Source: Hyphomicrobium sp. (GTDB taxonomy: Bacteria; Pseudomonadota; Alphaproteobacteria; Rhizobiales; Hyphomicrobiaceae). Taken from it: 54,335 nucleotides of DNA. The notes under the pieces are model-generated. The model did no database searches, was not told where the DNA came from, and worked only from the letters and a program-made list of their open reading frames with translations. The stretch's first letter is position 1. Each line of letters starts with the position of its first letter. Shown here piece by piece: positions 1 to 11,186 of the stretch. Where the stretch lies: NCBI GenBank assembly GCA_030148425.1, contig JASBTM010000007.1, positions 1 to 54,335 on the forward strand. The letters are read 5' to 3'. Position numbers and translations under genes: made by a program.

Positions 1-1545
1 GCCCCGTCGAGTCCCGAAGCGATGGAGCCACGTCCACCGGTCGTCACGGTGATGGGACACGTCGACCACGGCAAGACCTCGTTGCTCGACGCGCTGCGCC
101 ACGCCAACGTGGTAAGCGGCGAAGCCGGCGGCATCACCCAGCACATCGGTGCCTATCAGGTCACTTCGCCGGAAAGCGGCAAGAAGATCACCTTCATCGA
201 CACGCCGGGCCACGCCGCATTCACCGCGATGCGCGCCCGCGGCGCCAAGGTCACCGACATCGTTATTCTCGTCGTCGCGGCCGATGACGGCGTCATGCCG
301 CAGACGATCGAAGCGATCAATCACGCCAAGGCGGCGAAGGTTCCGATGATTGTCGCGATCAACAAGATCGACAAGCCGGATGCGAAGCCGGAGCGCGTGC
401 GCACCGAACTGCTGCAGCACGACGTTCAGGTCGAATCCTTCGGCGGCGATGTCGTTGACGTTGAAGTGTCGGCAAAGAACAAGACCAATCTCGACAAGCT
501 GCTCGAAATGATCGCGCTGCAAGCCGATCTGCTTGAACTGAAGACCAACCCGGACCGTCCGGCCGAAGGTACCGTCATCGAAGCCAAGCTCGATCGCGGC
601 CGCGGCCCCGTGGCGACCGTGCTGGTTCAGCGCGGCACGCTCAAGGTCGGCGACATCATCGTGGCTGGCGCAGAAATGGGCCGCGTCCGCGCACTGATCA
701 ACGATCAGGGCGAGACCGTCCAGGAGGCCGGCCCCTCGGTGCCGGTCGAAGTGCTCGGCTTCAATGGTCCGCCGGAAGCCGGCGACCGCCTTGCCGTGGT
801 CGAAAACGAAGCCCGCGCCCGTCAGGTCACCGACTATCGCGCGCACCAGAAGCGCGAGAAATCCGCGGCCAGCAGCGCCGGCATGCGCGGTTCGCTCGAA
901 CAGATGATGTCGCAGCTCAAAACCACCGGCCGCAAGGACTTCCCGCTGGTCGTGAAGGCCGACGTTCAGGGCTCGCTGGAAGCGATCCTCGGCTCGCTCG
1001 AAAAGCTCGGCACCGACGAAGTTGCAGCCCGCATTCTTCACGCAGGCGTAGGCGGCATTTCGGAATCCGACGTGACGCTGGCGGAAGGCTTCAACGCCGC
1101 CATCATCGGCTTCAGCGTTCGCGCCAACAAGGAAGCGGCGGCGCTCGCCAAGCGTAACGGCATCGAAATTCGCTATTACAACATCATCTACGATCTCGTA
1201 GACGAAGTGAAAGCGGCGATGTCCGGCCTTCTTGCGCCGACGAAGCGCGAGATCTTCCTCGGCTACGCCACGATCAAGCAGGTCTTCAACATTTCGAAGG
1301 TCGGCAAGGTCGCGGGTTGCGTCGTCACCGAAGGCAAGGTGGAGCGCGGCGCCAAGGTTCGCCTGCTGCGCGACAACGTCGTCATCCACGAAGGCACACT
1401 CTCGATTCTGAAGCGCTTCAAGGACGACGTGAAGGAAGTCATCTCCGGCCAGGAGTGCGGTATGTCCTTTGCCAACTATCAGGACATTCGCGAAAACGAC
1501 CAGATCGAGTGCTTCCAAGTCGAGATCATCGCTAGAAGCCTGTAA
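1..1545 (+). CDS. infB: Translation initiation factor IF-2 (5'-truncated by window edge)
   Basis: IF-2 is the GTPase that brings initiator fMet-tRNA to the 30S subunit and drives subunit joining. The frame is open from base 1, so the N-terminal region lies outside the window. Visible residues 19-26 form the G1 loop GHVDHGKT, followed by the G3 motif DTPGH and the G4 motif NKID; the rest covers the beta-barrel domain II, domain III and the C-terminal fMet-tRNA-binding domain, ending normally at TAA. It heads a plus-strand run with rbfA, truB, rpsO and pnp, the usual proteobacterial order. No anomalies in the visible part; identification is essentially certain. Confidence 0.97.
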   Translation, partial: APSSPEAMEPRPPVVTVMGHVDHGKTSLLDALRHANVVSGEAGGITQHIGAYQVTSPESGKKITFIDTPGHAAFTAMRARGAKVTDIVILVVAADDGVMPQTIEAINHAKAAKVPMIVAINKIDKPDAKPERVRTELLQHDVQVESFGGDVVDVEVSAKNKTNLDKLLEMIALQADLLELKTNPDRPAEGTVIEAKLDRGRGPVATVLVQRGTLKVGDIIVAGAEMGRVRALINDQGETVQEAGPSVPVEVLGFNGPPEAGDRLAVVENEARARQVTDYRAHQKREKSAASSAGMRGSLEQMMSQLKTTGRKDFPLVVKADVQGSLEAILGSLEKLGTDEVAARILHAGVGGISESDVTLAEGFNAAIIGFSVRANKEAAALAKRNGIEIRYYNIIYDLVDEVKAAMSGLLAPTKREIFLGYATIKQVFNISKVGKVAGCVVTEGKVERGAKVRLLRDNVVIHEGTLSILKRFKDDVKEVISGQECGMSFANYQDIRENDQIECFQVEIIARSL

Positions 1546-1558
1546 TCTCATGCAAGCA

Positions 1559-1583
1559 GCCCGCGCGAAGTACTCGCGCGGGC
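1559..1583 (+). terminator. GC-rich hairpin after infB
   Basis: A perfect 10-bp stem, GCCCGCGCGA paired with TCGCGCGGGC around the loop AGTAC, starts 13 bases after the infB stop. No T-run follows, so it is not a classic intrinsic terminator. It may act as a pause, a processing or stability site, or a partial attenuator in the infB to rbfA transcript. Confidence 0.45.
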
Positions 1584-1700
1584 TTGCTCAGCAAGGCTCG
1601 CCTCGCTGCAACGATCACTTGGCCGTTCGGCTGTTTGAGCCGAGGTATAGTTTAATTGCTTGAAGAGCCGGGCGCGGTCCCATCCCGCGGCGGACGGAAC

Positions 1701-2252
1701 ATGACAGACGTAACGACACAACTTCCGCTGAAATTATCCTATCGCCTGACGCGAGACGACGTAGCAGCGTTCGAACGCCTGCCGCGAGAACTTTCCGGGC
1801 CGGGCAAGCTGGCATTTCTCTTGGCGTTTTTTGCGATCGTGGTGGTTCTTGCCACGCAGGAAGACCACGTCCGCCGGTTCGTGCCGGAATCGCTGGCCGA
1901 ATATCAGAATATCGTCGCGATCGTTTTCGCAGTCGTTATTTCTTATGGCGCAATGACGCTTGCCCTGACGCTGCTCTCTTACTGGCGGATCGCCCGCGTT
2001 CAGCTTCCCCACAGCGAGACCGAAATCGAGGCGACGGAAGCCAATCTGAAACTGAAGGACGGCTCGCCGTCACGAATCCTTGAATGGAGCCTCATCGCGC
2101 GCGTGATCGAAACACCGCGCCATGTCTTTCTCTGTCTGACGCCGCGTAAGGCCGTCATCGTGCCCCTGCGGGCATTTCATTCCATCGATGCCATGCGGGC
2201 ATTCGCAGATTTATCAGAAACGCTGTCGCGTCGAGCCGATGGCGACGCGTGA
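1701..2252 (+). CDS. YcxB-like membrane protein of unknown function
   Basis: A 183-residue protein with two hydrophobic segments (about residues 36-53 and 69-91). A C-terminal soluble part fits the YcxB-like pattern: a beta-rich region with a W at 'LEWSLIARV' and a final 'VPLRAFHS' stretch. The start at 1701 is preceded by GGACGGA; an in-frame TTG further upstream lacks a ribosome site. It sits between infB and rbfA, where many alphaproteobacteria have no gene or a different small gene, and ends 15 bases before rbfA, so co-transcription is likely. The function is not known and should not be inferred from its neighbours. Confidence 0.8.
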   Translation: MTDVTTQLPLKLSYRLTRDDVAAFERLPRELSGPGKLAFLLAFFAIVVVLATQEDHVRRFVPESLAEYQNIVAIVFAVVISYGAMTLALTLLSYWRIARVQLPHSETEIEATEANLKLKDGSPSRILEWSLIARVIETPRHVFLCLTPRKAVIVPLRAFHSIDAMRAFADLSETLSRRADGDA

Positions 2253-2267
2253 ACGAGGAAACTAGCC

Positions 2268-2669
2268 GTGCGCTCTAAAACCAAAACGACCCCCGCGAAA
2301 GCCCCATCGCAACGCATGTTGCGCATCGGCGAGCTCGTCAGACACAAGCTCTCGGAACTGCTGTCGCGCGGGGAAATACACGACGACGTGCTGGCGTCTC
2401 ACGTCATTACCATTCCCGAGGTAAGGCTCTCGCCGGATCTCAAGCTCGCGACGGTTTACGTCATGCCGCTCGGCGGCTCCGACGTGAAACCCGTCATCGA
2501 AGCGCTGACGCGGAACAAGAAGTTTATCCGCGCCGAAGTCGCGCACACGCTGAACCTGCGCTATGCCCCCGATCTTCGCTTCCGCGAGGATGAAACCTTC
2601 GAAGAAGCTACGCGCATCGACCGCCTTCTCGACAGTGAGCGCGTCCGCCGCGACGTCGAGAAAGAATGA
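2268..2669 (+). CDS. rbfA: 30S ribosome-binding factor A
   Basis: RbfA binds immature 30S subunits near the 5' end of 16S rRNA and helps late 17S processing, especially in the cold. The 133-residue product fits the family. It shows the N-terminal '[17 protein letters not shown]' helix, the '[14 protein letters not shown]' strand and the '[25 protein letters not shown]' region of the type II KH-like fold. The start is GTG after a weak AGGAAA element. It is followed after 77 bases by truB in the conserved cluster. Nothing unusual. Confidence 0.95.
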   Translation: MRSKTKTTPAKAPSQRMLRIGELVRHKLSELLSRGEIHDDVLASHVITIPEVRLSPDLKLATVYVMPLGGSDVKPVIEALTRNKKFIRAEVAHTLNLRYAPDLRFREDETFEEATRIDRLLDSERVRRDVEKE

Positions 2670-2746
2670 CGATACTTACCGCAAACGCCGCAACGCGCGT
2701 TTCGCACCGGCACTCGGCATAACTTACAGCACGACAGGAAATTGAA

Positions 2747-3667
2747 GTGGCAAGACGCAAAAAAGGCAATGCCGTTCACGGCTGGCTCGTTCTCGACAAG
2801 CCGATCAACATGACGTCGACGCAAGCCGTCGGCGCGGTGCGCCGTGCCTTCAACGCGCAAAAGGCCGGACACTCAGGCACGTTAGATCCGCTGGCAACCG
2901 GCATCCTGCCGATCGCACTCGGCGAAGCAACGAAGACCGTCTCTTTTGCGGTCGATGGTGAGAAGGCTTATCGCTTCACCGTGCGTTGGGGCGCCGAAAC
3001 CGAGACCGACGACACCGAAGGCTCGGTCACGAATTCAAGCGACAAGCGCCCCTCGCGCGACGAGATCGAAGCCCTGCTGCCGCGTTTCCATGGTGAGATC
3101 ATGCAGGTGCCCCCGGCGTATTCCGCGATCAAAGTCGATGGCGCTCGCGCCTACGACCTCGCCCGTGATGGCGAAACGGTCGTTCTTGATGCCCGCCCCG
3201 TCGTGATCGAGAGCCTCGCGCTCGTCGACATGCCGGACGACGCGACGAGCGTGTTCGAAGCCCGCTGCGGCAAGGGCACCTATGTGCGCGCACTCGCGCG
3301 CGACATGGGCCGTCTCATGGGTTGCTACGGCCACGTCATTGCGCTCCGGCGCACCGAAGTTGGCCCATTCGACGAAGCCCGCGCGATCAGCTTGGAAGCA
3401 CTCCTCGCCGCCGCGCAGTCGGAAGATCCAGGCGAGATCGCGAAAATGTTGCTCCCCGTGGAATCGGCCCTGGCCGACCTCCCTGAATTGCTGGTCTCAC
3501 AAACCGACGCGGCAACTCTGGCGCGCGGCCAAACCGTTCTGATCCGCGGCCGTGATGCCCCGATTTTGACCGGCCCCGCATACGCGACGTCCAAGGGCCG
3601 CCTGATCGCGCTCGGAGAGTTGGCAAAAGGCGCGCTACATCCCACGCGTGTCTTCAACCTAGGGTGA
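2747..3667 (+). CDS. truB: tRNA pseudouridine(55) synthase
   Basis: TruB converts U55 in the T-loop of nearly all tRNAs to pseudouridine and also acts as a tRNA folding chaperone. The 306-residue product carries the catalytic motif GHSGTLDPLATGILP with the active-site aspartate at residue 47, the 'PPAYSAIKVDGARAYDLAR' segment and the 'GTYVRALARDMG' motif. A C-terminal PUA-like tail follows. The start is GTG, preceded by ACAGGAAA. It belongs to the infB-rbfA-truB-rpsO cluster. Confidence 0.96.
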   Translation: MARRKKGNAVHGWLVLDKPINMTSTQAVGAVRRAFNAQKAGHSGTLDPLATGILPIALGEATKTVSFAVDGEKAYRFTVRWGAETETDDTEGSVTNSSDKRPSRDEIEALLPRFHGEIMQVPPAYSAIKVDGARAYDLARDGETVVLDARPVVIESLALVDMPDDATSVFEARCGKGTYVRALARDMGRLMGCYGHVIALRRTEVGPFDEARAISLEALLAAAQSEDPGEIAKMLLPVESALADLPELLVSQTDAATLARGQTVLIRGRDAPILTGPAYATSKGRLIALGELAKGALHPTRVFNLG

Positions 3668-3753
3668 AACATCGCAAACCATTGATTAAAATGCGGAATT
3701 TAGATTTGAAATCCACCTCGCCTTTGGCGCGAGTTCGTGTATAAGTAGCGCAC

Positions 3754-3778
3754 CCGCGCGGGCTTCGTTCCCGCGCGG
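3754..3778 (+). terminator. Hairpin between truB and rpsO
   Basis: A 9-bp perfect stem (CCGCGCGGG / CCCGCGCGG) closes a 7-base loop about 85 bases after truB and 78 bases before rpsO. A weak CTTTCGTTT follows instead of a clean T-run. It could end the truB transcript or act as a leader structure for rpsO, whose mRNA leader is autoregulatory in other bacteria. The choice between these is inference. Confidence 0.5.
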
Positions 3779-3856
3779 CTTTCGTTTGCGACCCCGCTGG
3801 ACGACATCCCGGCCGTGGCCGCTTTTTTCAAACTCCAAATTCGAAAGGAGCATTCG

Positions 3857-4138
3857 ATGTCGCAGATCGCACCTCACCGCCGTGAGGCCAAGACGGCTGT
3901 CATCAAAGACAACGCCACGAAGTCCAACGACACCGGCTCGCCGGAAGTCCAGATCGCGGTCCTTACCCATCGCATCAACGAGCTGACCGACCACTTCAAA
4001 GCGCACAAGAAAGACAATCACTCGCGCCGCGGACTGCTCAAGATGGTCAGCCAGCGTCGCCAGCTCCTTGACTACGTCAAGGCGAAGGACAACGCCCGCT
4101 ATCAGAAGATCATCGAAAAGAACGGCATCCGCCGCTAG
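3857..4138 (+). CDS. rpsO: 30S ribosomal protein S15
   Basis: S15 is a primary 16S rRNA-binding protein that nucleates the platform of the 30S subunit and contacts 23S helix 34. The 93-residue sequence shows the helical S15 pattern with '[26 protein letters not shown]' and '[23 protein letters not shown]'. The start ATG at 3857 follows AAAGGAG with good spacing; an upstream in-frame ATG would add a non-homologous N-terminus. It precedes pnp, as in most proteobacteria. Confidence 0.97.
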   Translation: MSQIAPHRREAKTAVIKDNATKSNDTGSPEVQIAVLTHRINELTDHFKAHKKDNHSRRGLLKMVSQRRQLLDYVKAKDNARYQKIIEKNGIRR

Positions 4139-4312
4139 TCGCGCGCTCATTTCAGCGCTCAAGACAGGACGGGCCCAATGGCCAGTCACACGACTCTGAT
4201 GAACAAGCAAGACGTCGGCGCCTCGATCGGTGCCGGCGCGACATGCGCTCATCCGGCATGAGGCCGTTTGAGCTGACCGACCGAACAGAAAAGCGAAAAC
4301 GAAAGATCCAAC

Positions 4313-6520
4313 ATGTTTGACATCCATCGCGTCGAAATTGACTGGGGTGGCCGCAAGCTGAAGCTCGAAACGGGCCATTATGCGCGCCAGGCAGACGCTG
4401 CCGTCATGGCGCAGTACGGCGACACCACCGTGCTGGCAACCGTCGTCGGCGCCCGCTCCGCGAAGCCCGGCATCGACTTCTTCCCCCTGACCGTGAACTA
4501 TCAGGAGCGCACGTATGCAGCCGGCAAGATCCCCGGCGGCTACTTCAAGCGCGAAGGCCGCCCGAGCGAAAAGGAAACGCTCGTATCGCGCCTGATCGAC
4601 CGTCCGATCCGCCCGCTCTTCGTTGAGGGCTTCAAGAACGAAACCCAGGTCGTCGTGACGGTGCTGTCGCACGATCTCGAGAACGATCCCGACATTCTGG
4701 GCATGGTCGCCGCTTCGGCTGCGCTGACGCTTTCGGGCCTCCCCTTCCTCGGACCGATCGGCGCGGCGCGCGTCGGCCTGATCGGCGGCGAGTTCGTCCT
4801 CAACCCGATGATCGACGAGATGGCGGAAACGTCTCTCGACCTCGTCGTCGCCGGCACGACCGACGCCGTGATGATGGTCGAATCGGAAGCGAAAGAGCTT
4901 CCCGAGTCGCAGATGCTCGAGGCCGTCATGTTCGGCCACAAGCACATGCAGCCCGTTATCCAAGCGATCATCAAGCTCGCCGAGAAGGCCGCGAAAGAGC
5001 CGTGGGACATCAAGATCGCCGACAAGGCGAAGTATGCCGGCGAAGTGAAGAAGATCGCTGAGAAGACGCTCAAGGAAGCCTTTTCGACGAAAGAAAAGGG
5101 CAAGCGTCAGGATCTCGTCGCTCAGGCCAAGAAGGCTATCGGCGAAGGCATCGCCATTCCGGCTGACGACCCGAACGAAAAAGTTCTTCTCGGCGATGCG
5201 TTCAAGTCGCTCGAGATGGACATCATGCGCGGCGACGTCCTGAAGACGAAGCGGCGTATCGACGGTCGCGACCTGACGACGGTCCGCCCGATCGTCTCGG
5301 AAGTTCACGTCCTGCCGCGTACGCACGGCTCGGCACTCTTCACGCGTGGCGAAACGCAGGCGCTCGTCGTCGCGACACTCGGCACGGGCGAGGATGAGCA
5401 GTTCATCGACAGCCTCGAAGGCACGAAGAAAGAGCGCTTCCTGCTGCATTACAACTTCCCTCCCTATTCGGTTGGTGAAGTCGGCCGCATGGGTTCGCCG
5501 GGTCGCCGCGAAATCGGCCACGGCAAGCTCGCATGGCGCGCTATCCGCCCGATGCTGCCGTCGCAGGAAGAGTTCCCCTACACACTCCGCGTCGTCTCGG
5601 AAATCACCGAGTCGAACGGCTCGTCGTCGATGGCGACGGTGTGCGGATCTTCGCTCGCGCTCATGGACGCCGGCGTTCCGCTCAAGTCGCCTGTCGCAGG
5701 CATCGCCATGGGTCTCATCAAGGAAGGCGACGACTACGTCGTTCTTTCCGACATCCTGGGCGATGAAGACCACCTCGGAGACATGGACTTCAAGGTAGCG
5801 GGCACCGCCAACGGCGTGACCTCGTTGCAGATGGACATCAAGATCACCGGCATCACCGAAGATATCATGCGCGTCGCTCTCGAGCAGGCACATGCGGGCC
5901 GCATCCACATTCTTGGCGAGATGGCCCAGGCGATCACTGGTGCGCGCTCGGAGCTCGGCGAGTTCGCGCCGCGCATCGAGACCATCAAGATCCCGGTCGA
6001 CAAGATCCGCGAAGTCATCGGCTCCGGTGGTTCGGTCATCCGCGAGATCGTCGCGGAATCGGGCGCCAAGATCGACATCGAGGACGACGGCACCGTCAAG
6101 ATCGCCTCTGCCAACCGCGAGTCGATCGAGAAGGCTTTGGGCCGCATCCGTGGCATCACGTCGGAACCCGAGATCGGCCATATCTACAAAGGTAAGGTCG
6201 TCAAGATCATGGAGTTCGGCGCGTTCGTGAACTTCTTCGGTTCGAAGGACGGCTTGGTCCACATCTCGCAGCTGTCGCAGGGCCGCCCCGAGACGGTCGG
6301 CGAAGTCGTGAAGGAAGGCCAGGAAGTCTACGTCAAGCTTCTGGGCTTCGATGATCGCGGCAAGACGCGCCTGTCGATGAAGATCGTCGATCAGACAACG
6401 GGCCAGGAAATCCCGCGGGCCGAAGGCGAGCCCGAGGAAGTATTCGAGAGCCGTCCTCCGCGCCGCGAAGGTGGCCGCGGCGGCGATCGCAATCGCGGTC
6501 CGCGCCGTGAGCGCAACTAA
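4313..6520 (+). CDS. pnp: Polyribonucleotide nucleotidyltransferase (PNPase)
   Basis: PNPase degrades RNA 3' to 5' by phosphorolysis and is a degradosome partner. The 735-residue protein has two RNase PH-like cores (roughly 10-230 and 310-540), a KH domain with the '[11 protein letters not shown]' GXXG loop near 568, and an S1 domain ('[21 protein letters not shown]') near 630-695. A short Arg/Gly-rich tail follows. The 174-base leader after rpsO is long enough for the RNase III-dependent autoregulation known in E. coli, though I cannot identify a convincing long duplex. A strong terminator follows. Confidence 0.97.
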   Translation: MFDIHRVEIDWGGRKLKLETGHYARQADAAVMAQYGDTTVLATVVGARSAKPGIDFFPLTVNYQERTYAAGKIPGGYFKREGRPSEKETLVSRLIDRPIRPLFVEGFKNETQVVVTVLSHDLENDPDILGMVAASAALTLSGLPFLGPIGAARVGLIGGEFVLNPMIDEMAETSLDLVVAGTTDAVMMVESEAKELPESQMLEAVMFGHKHMQPVIQAIIKLAEKAAKEPWDIKIADKAKYAGEVKKIAEKTLKEAFSTKEKGKRQDLVAQAKKAIGEGIAIPADDPNEKVLLGDAFKSLEMDIMRGDVLKTKRRIDGRDLTTVRPIVSEVHVLPRTHGSALFTRGETQALVVATLGTGEDEQFIDSLEGTKKERFLLHYNFPPYSVGEVGRMGSPGRREIGHGKLAWRAIRPMLPSQEEFPYTLRVVSEITESNGSSSMATVCGSSLALMDAGVPLKSPVAGIAMGLIKEGDDYVVLSDILGDEDHLGDMDFKVAGTANGVTSLQMDIKITGITEDIMRVALEQAHAGRIHILGEMAQAITGARSELGEFAPRIETIKIPVDKIREVIGSGGSVIREIVAESGAKIDIEDDGTVKIASANRESIEKALGRIRGITSEPEIGHIYKGKVVKIMEFGAFVNFFGSKDGLVHISQLSQGRPETVGEVVKEGQEVYVKLLGFDDRGKTRLSMKIVDQTTGQEIPRAEGEPEEVFESRPPRREGGRGGDRNRGPRRERN

Positions 6521-6548
6521 GATTGCGCATCAGCACTGAAATGACGAA

Positions 6549-6578
6549 GCCGCCGGACCTCAGTCCGGCGGCTTTTTT
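6549..6578 (+). terminator. Rho-independent terminator of pnp
   Basis: A perfect 10-bp stem, GCCGCCGGAC with GTCCGGCGGC, closes the tetraloop CTCA and is followed directly by six T. It lies 28 bases after the pnp stop and closes the infB-pnp transcription block. Confidence 0.95.
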
Positions 6579-6614
6579 ATTCCTCGTAGACCGATGAAAT
6601 CTTATTTCCCGACC

Positions 6615-6641
6615 GTCATCCCGGCGCAGGCCGGGATCCAG
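6615..6641. repeat. Palindromic repeat, short form
   Basis: GTCATCCCGG-type palindrome: ATCCCGGC, loop GCAG, GCCGGGAT, then CCAG. The flanking words GTCATCCCG and GGATCCAG recur in the longer element at 38156-38258, which marks both as members of a dispersed intergenic palindrome family of the kind common in alphaproteobacteria. It lies in non-coding DNA after pnp. Confidence 0.6.
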
Positions 6642-6701
6642 ACAAACCTCGACGTCACGATTTAACTAGGCCGCGATCTTCGCCGGTGTAACGCTCGAGG
6701 A

Positions 6702-6983
6702 TTAAAACCACCGGCAGCGGCGAACGCCCCAGCTGTTCGTCCAGCACTTCCGCGCCGTGCACTGAATGCGGCCGACGCCCGGCACATGACGATGATAGCC
6801 ATTGAGCCCGCGCTGGCAGGTGCGGTGCCACCCGTGCGTCTTCTCGACACTCGATTGCGCCGCGCCGACGCCCTTGAGCGCTCCGAGCGATCCGGCCGTC
6901 GTCGCCATGCCGGCCGAACCCGCCAACAGCAGTCCCGCAGCGATCGCCGCAACTGCGACCGAAAACTTTCCAATCATTCGCAT
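6702..6983 (-). CDS. Small secreted Cys-containing protein, unknown function
   Basis: A 93-residue protein with a clear Sec signal peptide (MRMIGK, then 'FSVAVAAIAAGLLLAGSAGMA'). The mature part is short and basic, rich in His, Trp, Gly and Arg, with three cysteines in 'TCQRGLNGY', 'IQCTARKC' and a 'RRCRWF' end. The start at 6983 is preceded by GGGGAGAGGAG; a longer in-frame version would bury the signal peptide. It stands alone on the minus strand between pnp and murI. It probably acts in the periplasm, but no family was recognised. Confidence 0.7.
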   Translation of the reverse strand: MRMIGKFSVAVAAIAAGLLLAGSAGMATTAGSLGALKGVGAAQSSVEKTHGWHRTCQRGLNGYHRHVPGVGRIQCTARKCWTNSWGVRRCRWF

Positions 6984-7114
6984 CTCTCCTCTCCCCTTAA
7001 GGCGAGCGTTGCTGCGCGCCTCTCTCAAGGGCAAGGCTAGCAGCGTGGCTTCTCATCCGCCAACGGATCGATGGAAAAGAGCGTAGGAAGACGCCGAAGC
7101 GTTGCCGACGCGCG

Positions 7115-7960
7115 TCAGGCCTTCGCGAAGGGCGGCACGTCCGGCCAGAAAACGCGGGCCTTTTCGCTGACATCGTCAGGATCGCCGGTTGTCAGCAGCG
7201 TCAGCTTTCCTTGCTCATCGCTGTTCAGATAATTCGGCCGCCGCGCGAGATAGTCCTCGAAGCTGTCGGCGACGACTTCGGGTTGAGAAAGAATGCGCGT
7301 GAACGGCGGTAAGTATTTCCGGAACAGGTGTTCGACGAGCGGAAAATGCGTGCACCCGAGAATGGCGCGATGCGGCGGCATGTTGCCGTTGCTCCGAAGC
7401 ATGGCTTCGACGCCTTCGCGAACCAGCGCATCGAGTTCCGCTTCGGGTCGCTTGTTCTCGATCGCGCCAGCAAGCTCCGAGCAGATCTGCTGCACCACGG
7501 TCACCTTCGGGCAGCGCTTTCTGATCTCGTCCGGATAGACGTCCGACGTAATCGTGCGCGTCGTTCCGAAAACGGCAATCGTGTCGGTATTGTACTTCTG
7601 CGGATACTGCGGAGATGTAACAGCCCAGGGCGTCTGCGTTGCGCCTTCGACGGTCGGCGCAACGATGCCGAGCACGTTGTGCGCGCCAGCCCATTTGCTG
7701 TCGGGAAGCCATTGCTGCTGCAGTCGCCGGAGCGATACCGCGGTTGCCGTATTGCAGCCGAGAAGCGCAAGCTTGGCGCCGCGCGAAAATAGCTCTTCGA
7801 CGCAATCACGCGTGTAGGCGATCACTTCGTCGGAAGGCTTGTTGCCATAGGGAACGTGGGCGTGATCGGCGAGGTAGACGAAGTCGACGGCATTGAATCG
7901 CGCAACGAGCGCACGAAGCACCGTCAACCCGCCAAGCCCTGAATCAAACACCCCGATCAT
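7115..7960 (-). CDS. murI: Glutamate racemase
   Basis: MurI interconverts L- and D-glutamate to supply D-Glu for peptidoglycan. The 281-residue protein starts with 'MIGVFDSGLGGLTVLRAL' (Asp6-Ser7). It has the two catalytic cysteines in 'LLGCNTATA' (Cys69) and 'ILGCTHFPL' (Cys203). The segments 'ADHAHVPYGNK' and 'CSELAGAIE' also fit the family. It reads alone on the minus strand, with about 390 bases of non-coding DNA upstream. No missing residues were seen. Confidence 0.95.
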   Translation of the reverse strand: MIGVFDSGLGGLTVLRALVARFNAVDFVYLADHAHVPYGNKPSDEVIAYTRDCVEELFSRGAKLALLGCNTATAVSLRRLQQQWLPDSKWAGAHNVLGIVAPTVEGATQTPWAVTSPQYPQKYNTDTIAVFGTTRTITSDVYPDEIRKRCPKVTVVQQICSELAGAIENKRPEAELDALVREGVEAMLRSNGNMPPHRAILGCTHFPLVEHLFRKYLPPFTRILSQPEVVADSFEDYLARRPNYLNSDEQGKLTLLTTGDPDDVSEKARVFWPDVPPFAKA

Positions 7961-8354
7961 GAGCGGAGTGTTTGCGGCGACCGCTACACGAACGTCAAGG
8001 ACTCTTTGTCAGGTAGGCCTTGGTGGCCTCGAAGAAGAAGTCCACAAAGCTGCAAGCCTACCTGGCGGATTTTCGCGGAGAATTTTAATGGGGCCAAGCC
8101 GACGCAAAATAGTCCTGAATTTCGACGCGTTTCGCGCACCCCAAACAGCTAAATACCGTGTTTGCGACGCGTCATCTCGGAATTCCGCTGCGCCTCCAAA
8201 GGCCGCTTTCAAGCCCGCGGCGTGATCCAGCTCGATACTTCCGAAGGCGGAGGAAACAACAGCGCTGGAGGCGGCACACACCACAACGTTCCTGGAACTT
8301 CGGAGGTCAGTTCTAAACAGATATACCTCGATTGGACGTCCCGTATCCGCGCTC
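7961..8354. other. Intergenic stretch with one long-loop hairpin
   Basis: The DNA between murI and fabI has no convincing gene: the short reading frames here lack a ribosome site and any family resemblance. The one clear structure is an inverted pair, CAGGTAGGC (8010-8018) and GCCTACCTG (8056-8064), extended by about three further pairs across a bulge around a loop of about 30 bases. It lies 50-100 bases upstream of the murI start and could be part of its leader. The rest holds nothing I can name. Confidence 0.4.
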
Positions 8355-9230
<876 letters not shown>

Positions 9231-9363
9231 AGGAAGCCTCGTTTTGTCACCAAAGGTACGCCCGCGTACGTCAAACCAGCCTGCACCGCGCTTATATACT
9301 CTCATCGCTCTCGACCGTTCGCCGCTGCGCAGTCCTAGCGGCGACCAGGAAAGCTTCGGTTAA

Positions 9364-10596
9364 TCAGGCATCATGCCGGCAGAAAATGAGAGTGGCATTG
9401 GTGCCTCCAAATCCGAAGCTGTTCGACATCACACAGTTAAGGTTTGCGTTGTCGATGCGACTGCGAGCGATTGGCACATCAGCGAACGCCGGGTCAAGTT
9501 CGTCGATATTGGCGCTTTCCGCGATGAAGCCATTGTTCATCATCAGAAGCGAGAAGATCGCCTCCTGGACGCCGATGGCGCCGAGGGAATGGCCCGTTAA
9601 CGACTTTGTAGCCGAGATTGGCGGGATCTTGTTACCGAAAACCGCGCGTATGGCGTCAATTTCCTTGGCGTCGCCAACCGGCGTTCCCGTACCGTGCGGG
9701 TTGATATAATCAATTCCTGGCAATCCCTTGCCGTCGAAACCCTTGAGCGCCAGGCGCATGCAGCGTTCCGCGCCCTCGCCCGACGGTGCGACCATATCGA
9801 ACCCGTCCGAGGTTGCAGCGTAGCCCGTCAGTTCGCCGTAAATCTTGGCGCCGCGCGCCTTCGCCCGCTCGAGCTCTTCCAACACCACGACGCCAGCCCC
9901 GCCCGCAATGACGAACCCGTCGCGATCCTTGTCGAACGGCCGGCTGGCGCGCGCCGGCGTGCCGTTGAAATGGGTCGACATGGCGCCCATTGCATCGAAC
10001 AGGTCGGACAGCGTCCAGTCGAGCTCTTCGCAGCCGCCTGCGAACATCACGTCTTGCTTGCCCCACTGGATCATCTCGGCAGCGTTGCCGATGCAATGAG
10101 AGCTGGTCGCGCAGGCCGACGCGATCGAATAATTAACGCCCTTGATTTGAAACGCCGTCGCGAGCGCCGCTGACGGGCCAGAGCACATCGCCTTCGGAAC
10201 TTCGAACGGCCCGATCTTTTTCGGCCCCCCGGATTTGATCGTCGTCTCGGCAGCATCGACGATGGCCCGCGTCGACGGGCCGCCAGAGCCGAGGATAACC
10301 CCCGTCCGCTCGTTCACGACATCCGACGGCTCGAGACCCGCATCGCGGATCGCCTGATCCATCGCAATCCAGTTCCAGCCGACGCCGGCTCCCATGAAGC
10401 GCTTGGGCTTGCGCGGTACCATGCTCTCCCATTCGATATTGGGAGCACCATGCACCTGACACTTGAAGCCCATCTCGGCGTATTTCTCGGCGCGAGAAAT
10501 ACCGGACTTCGCTTCTCTCAATGAAGCAAGAACTTCCTGAGTGTTGTTTCCAATCGAGGACACAACACCCATTCCAGTCACAACTACGCGCCGCAT
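9364..10596 (-). CDS. fabB: 3-oxoacyl-[acyl-carrier-protein] synthase I
   Basis: FabB elongates cis-3-decenoyl-ACP and so commits carbon to unsaturated fatty acids. The 410-residue protein has the thiolase-fold triad Cys162 ('ASACATSSH'), His301 ('[11 protein letters not shown]') and His336 ('[10 protein letters not shown]'), matching Cys163, His298 and His333 of the E. coli enzyme. The start at 10596 is preceded by GAAGGAG. It is 65 bases downstream of fabA and its partner in the anaerobic unsaturated fatty acid pathway. Confidence 0.95.
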   Translation of the reverse strand: MRRVVVTGMGVVSSIGNNTQEVLASLREAKSGISRAEKYAEMGFKCQVHGAPNIEWESMVPRKPKRFMGAGVGWNWIAMDQAIRDAGLEPSDVVNERTGVILGSGGPSTRAIVDAAETTIKSGGPKKIGPFEVPKAMCSGPSAALATAFQIKGVNYSIASACATSSHCIGNAAEMIQWGKQDVMFAGGCEELDWTLSDLFDAMGAMSTHFNGTPARASRPFDKDRDGFVIAGGAGVVVLEELERAKARGAKIYGELTGYAATSDGFDMVAPSGEGAERCMRLALKGFDGKGLPGIDYINPHGTGTPVGDAKEIDAIRAVFGNKIPPISATKSLTGHSLGAIGVQEAIFSLLMMNNGFIAESANIDELDPAFADVPIARSRIDNANLNCVMSNSFGFGGTNATLIFCRHDA

Positions 10597-10661
10597 GCGC
10601 TCCTTCACTCCTGCGGTTTCTGCCGCCGCTCACTTTGGCAAGCCGGATCTGGCGAAAACGC

Positions 10662-11186
10662 TTAAGGGCCTTCGCTCGACTTGAGTAGCACCCTCAAGTC
10701 CTTCGCTGTGTATATCACTTCGCCGTCGGCTTTAAGGATTCCGTCAGCCTCGGCAAGCTTGAGCTTTCGCGCAATGACCCGCTTGATATCGATGATATAT
10801 TCAAGCTGCTTCACGTCGGGAGTCACTTCCCGCGTAAACTTCACATCGCCGACGCCAGATGCGCGGCCCTGGCCGGTAAGTCCAAGCCAGCCGAGAAAAA
10901 ACCCAGTCAATTGCCACAGAGCGTCCAGACCGAGGCAGCCGGGCATGACCGGATCGCCCTTGAAATGGCAGGCAAATACCCAATCGAGTCGCTCGTTACC
11001 TGCGACCTTGAGCTCGGCAACGATCTGCCCTTTTCCGTGGGCGCCGCCCGTCTCGGAGATCGACGCAATGCGGTCGACCATCAACATCGGCGGCAGCGGC
11101 AATTGGGCATTCCCCGGCCCGAACAGCTCGCCGCGGCCGCAGGCAAGCAGATCCTCAAACTCGAAGCTAGATCGGCGTTCCGCCAT
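10662..11186 (-). CDS. fabA: 3-hydroxydecanoyl-ACP dehydratase/isomerase
   Basis: FabA dehydrates 3-hydroxydecanoyl-ACP and isomerises trans-2 to cis-3-decenoyl-ACP. The 174-residue hot-dog protein has the active-site His74 in '[13 protein letters not shown]' and Asp88 in '[10 protein letters not shown]'. The start at 11186 follows CGAGGGGA; a longer in-frame version reading through '[13 protein letters not shown]' is not family-like. It heads the fabA-fabB-fabI operon and is divergent from irr, a neighbourhood conserved in Hyphomicrobiales. Confidence 0.95.
   Translation of the reverse strand: MAERRSSFEFEDLLACGRGELFGPGNAQLPLPPMLMVDRIASISETGGAHGKGQIVAELKVAGNERLDWVFACHFKGDPVMPGCLGLDALWQLTGFFLGWLGLTGQGRASGVGDVKFTREVTPDVKQLEYIIDIKRVIARKLKLAEADGILKADGEVIYTAKDLRVLLKSSEGP

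Noticed and set aside
3686..6262. Minus-strand open frame of 858 codons opposite pnp
   Set aside because: It lies fully antisense to rpsO and pnp, has an Asp/Arg/Leu-rich composition expected from reading GC-rich codons backwards, and shows no domain. The length is a by-product of third-position GC.
8009..8284. Minus-strand frame of 91 codons upstream of murI
   Set aside because: It runs through the hairpin region, has no ribosome site and shows no conserved-looking pattern.
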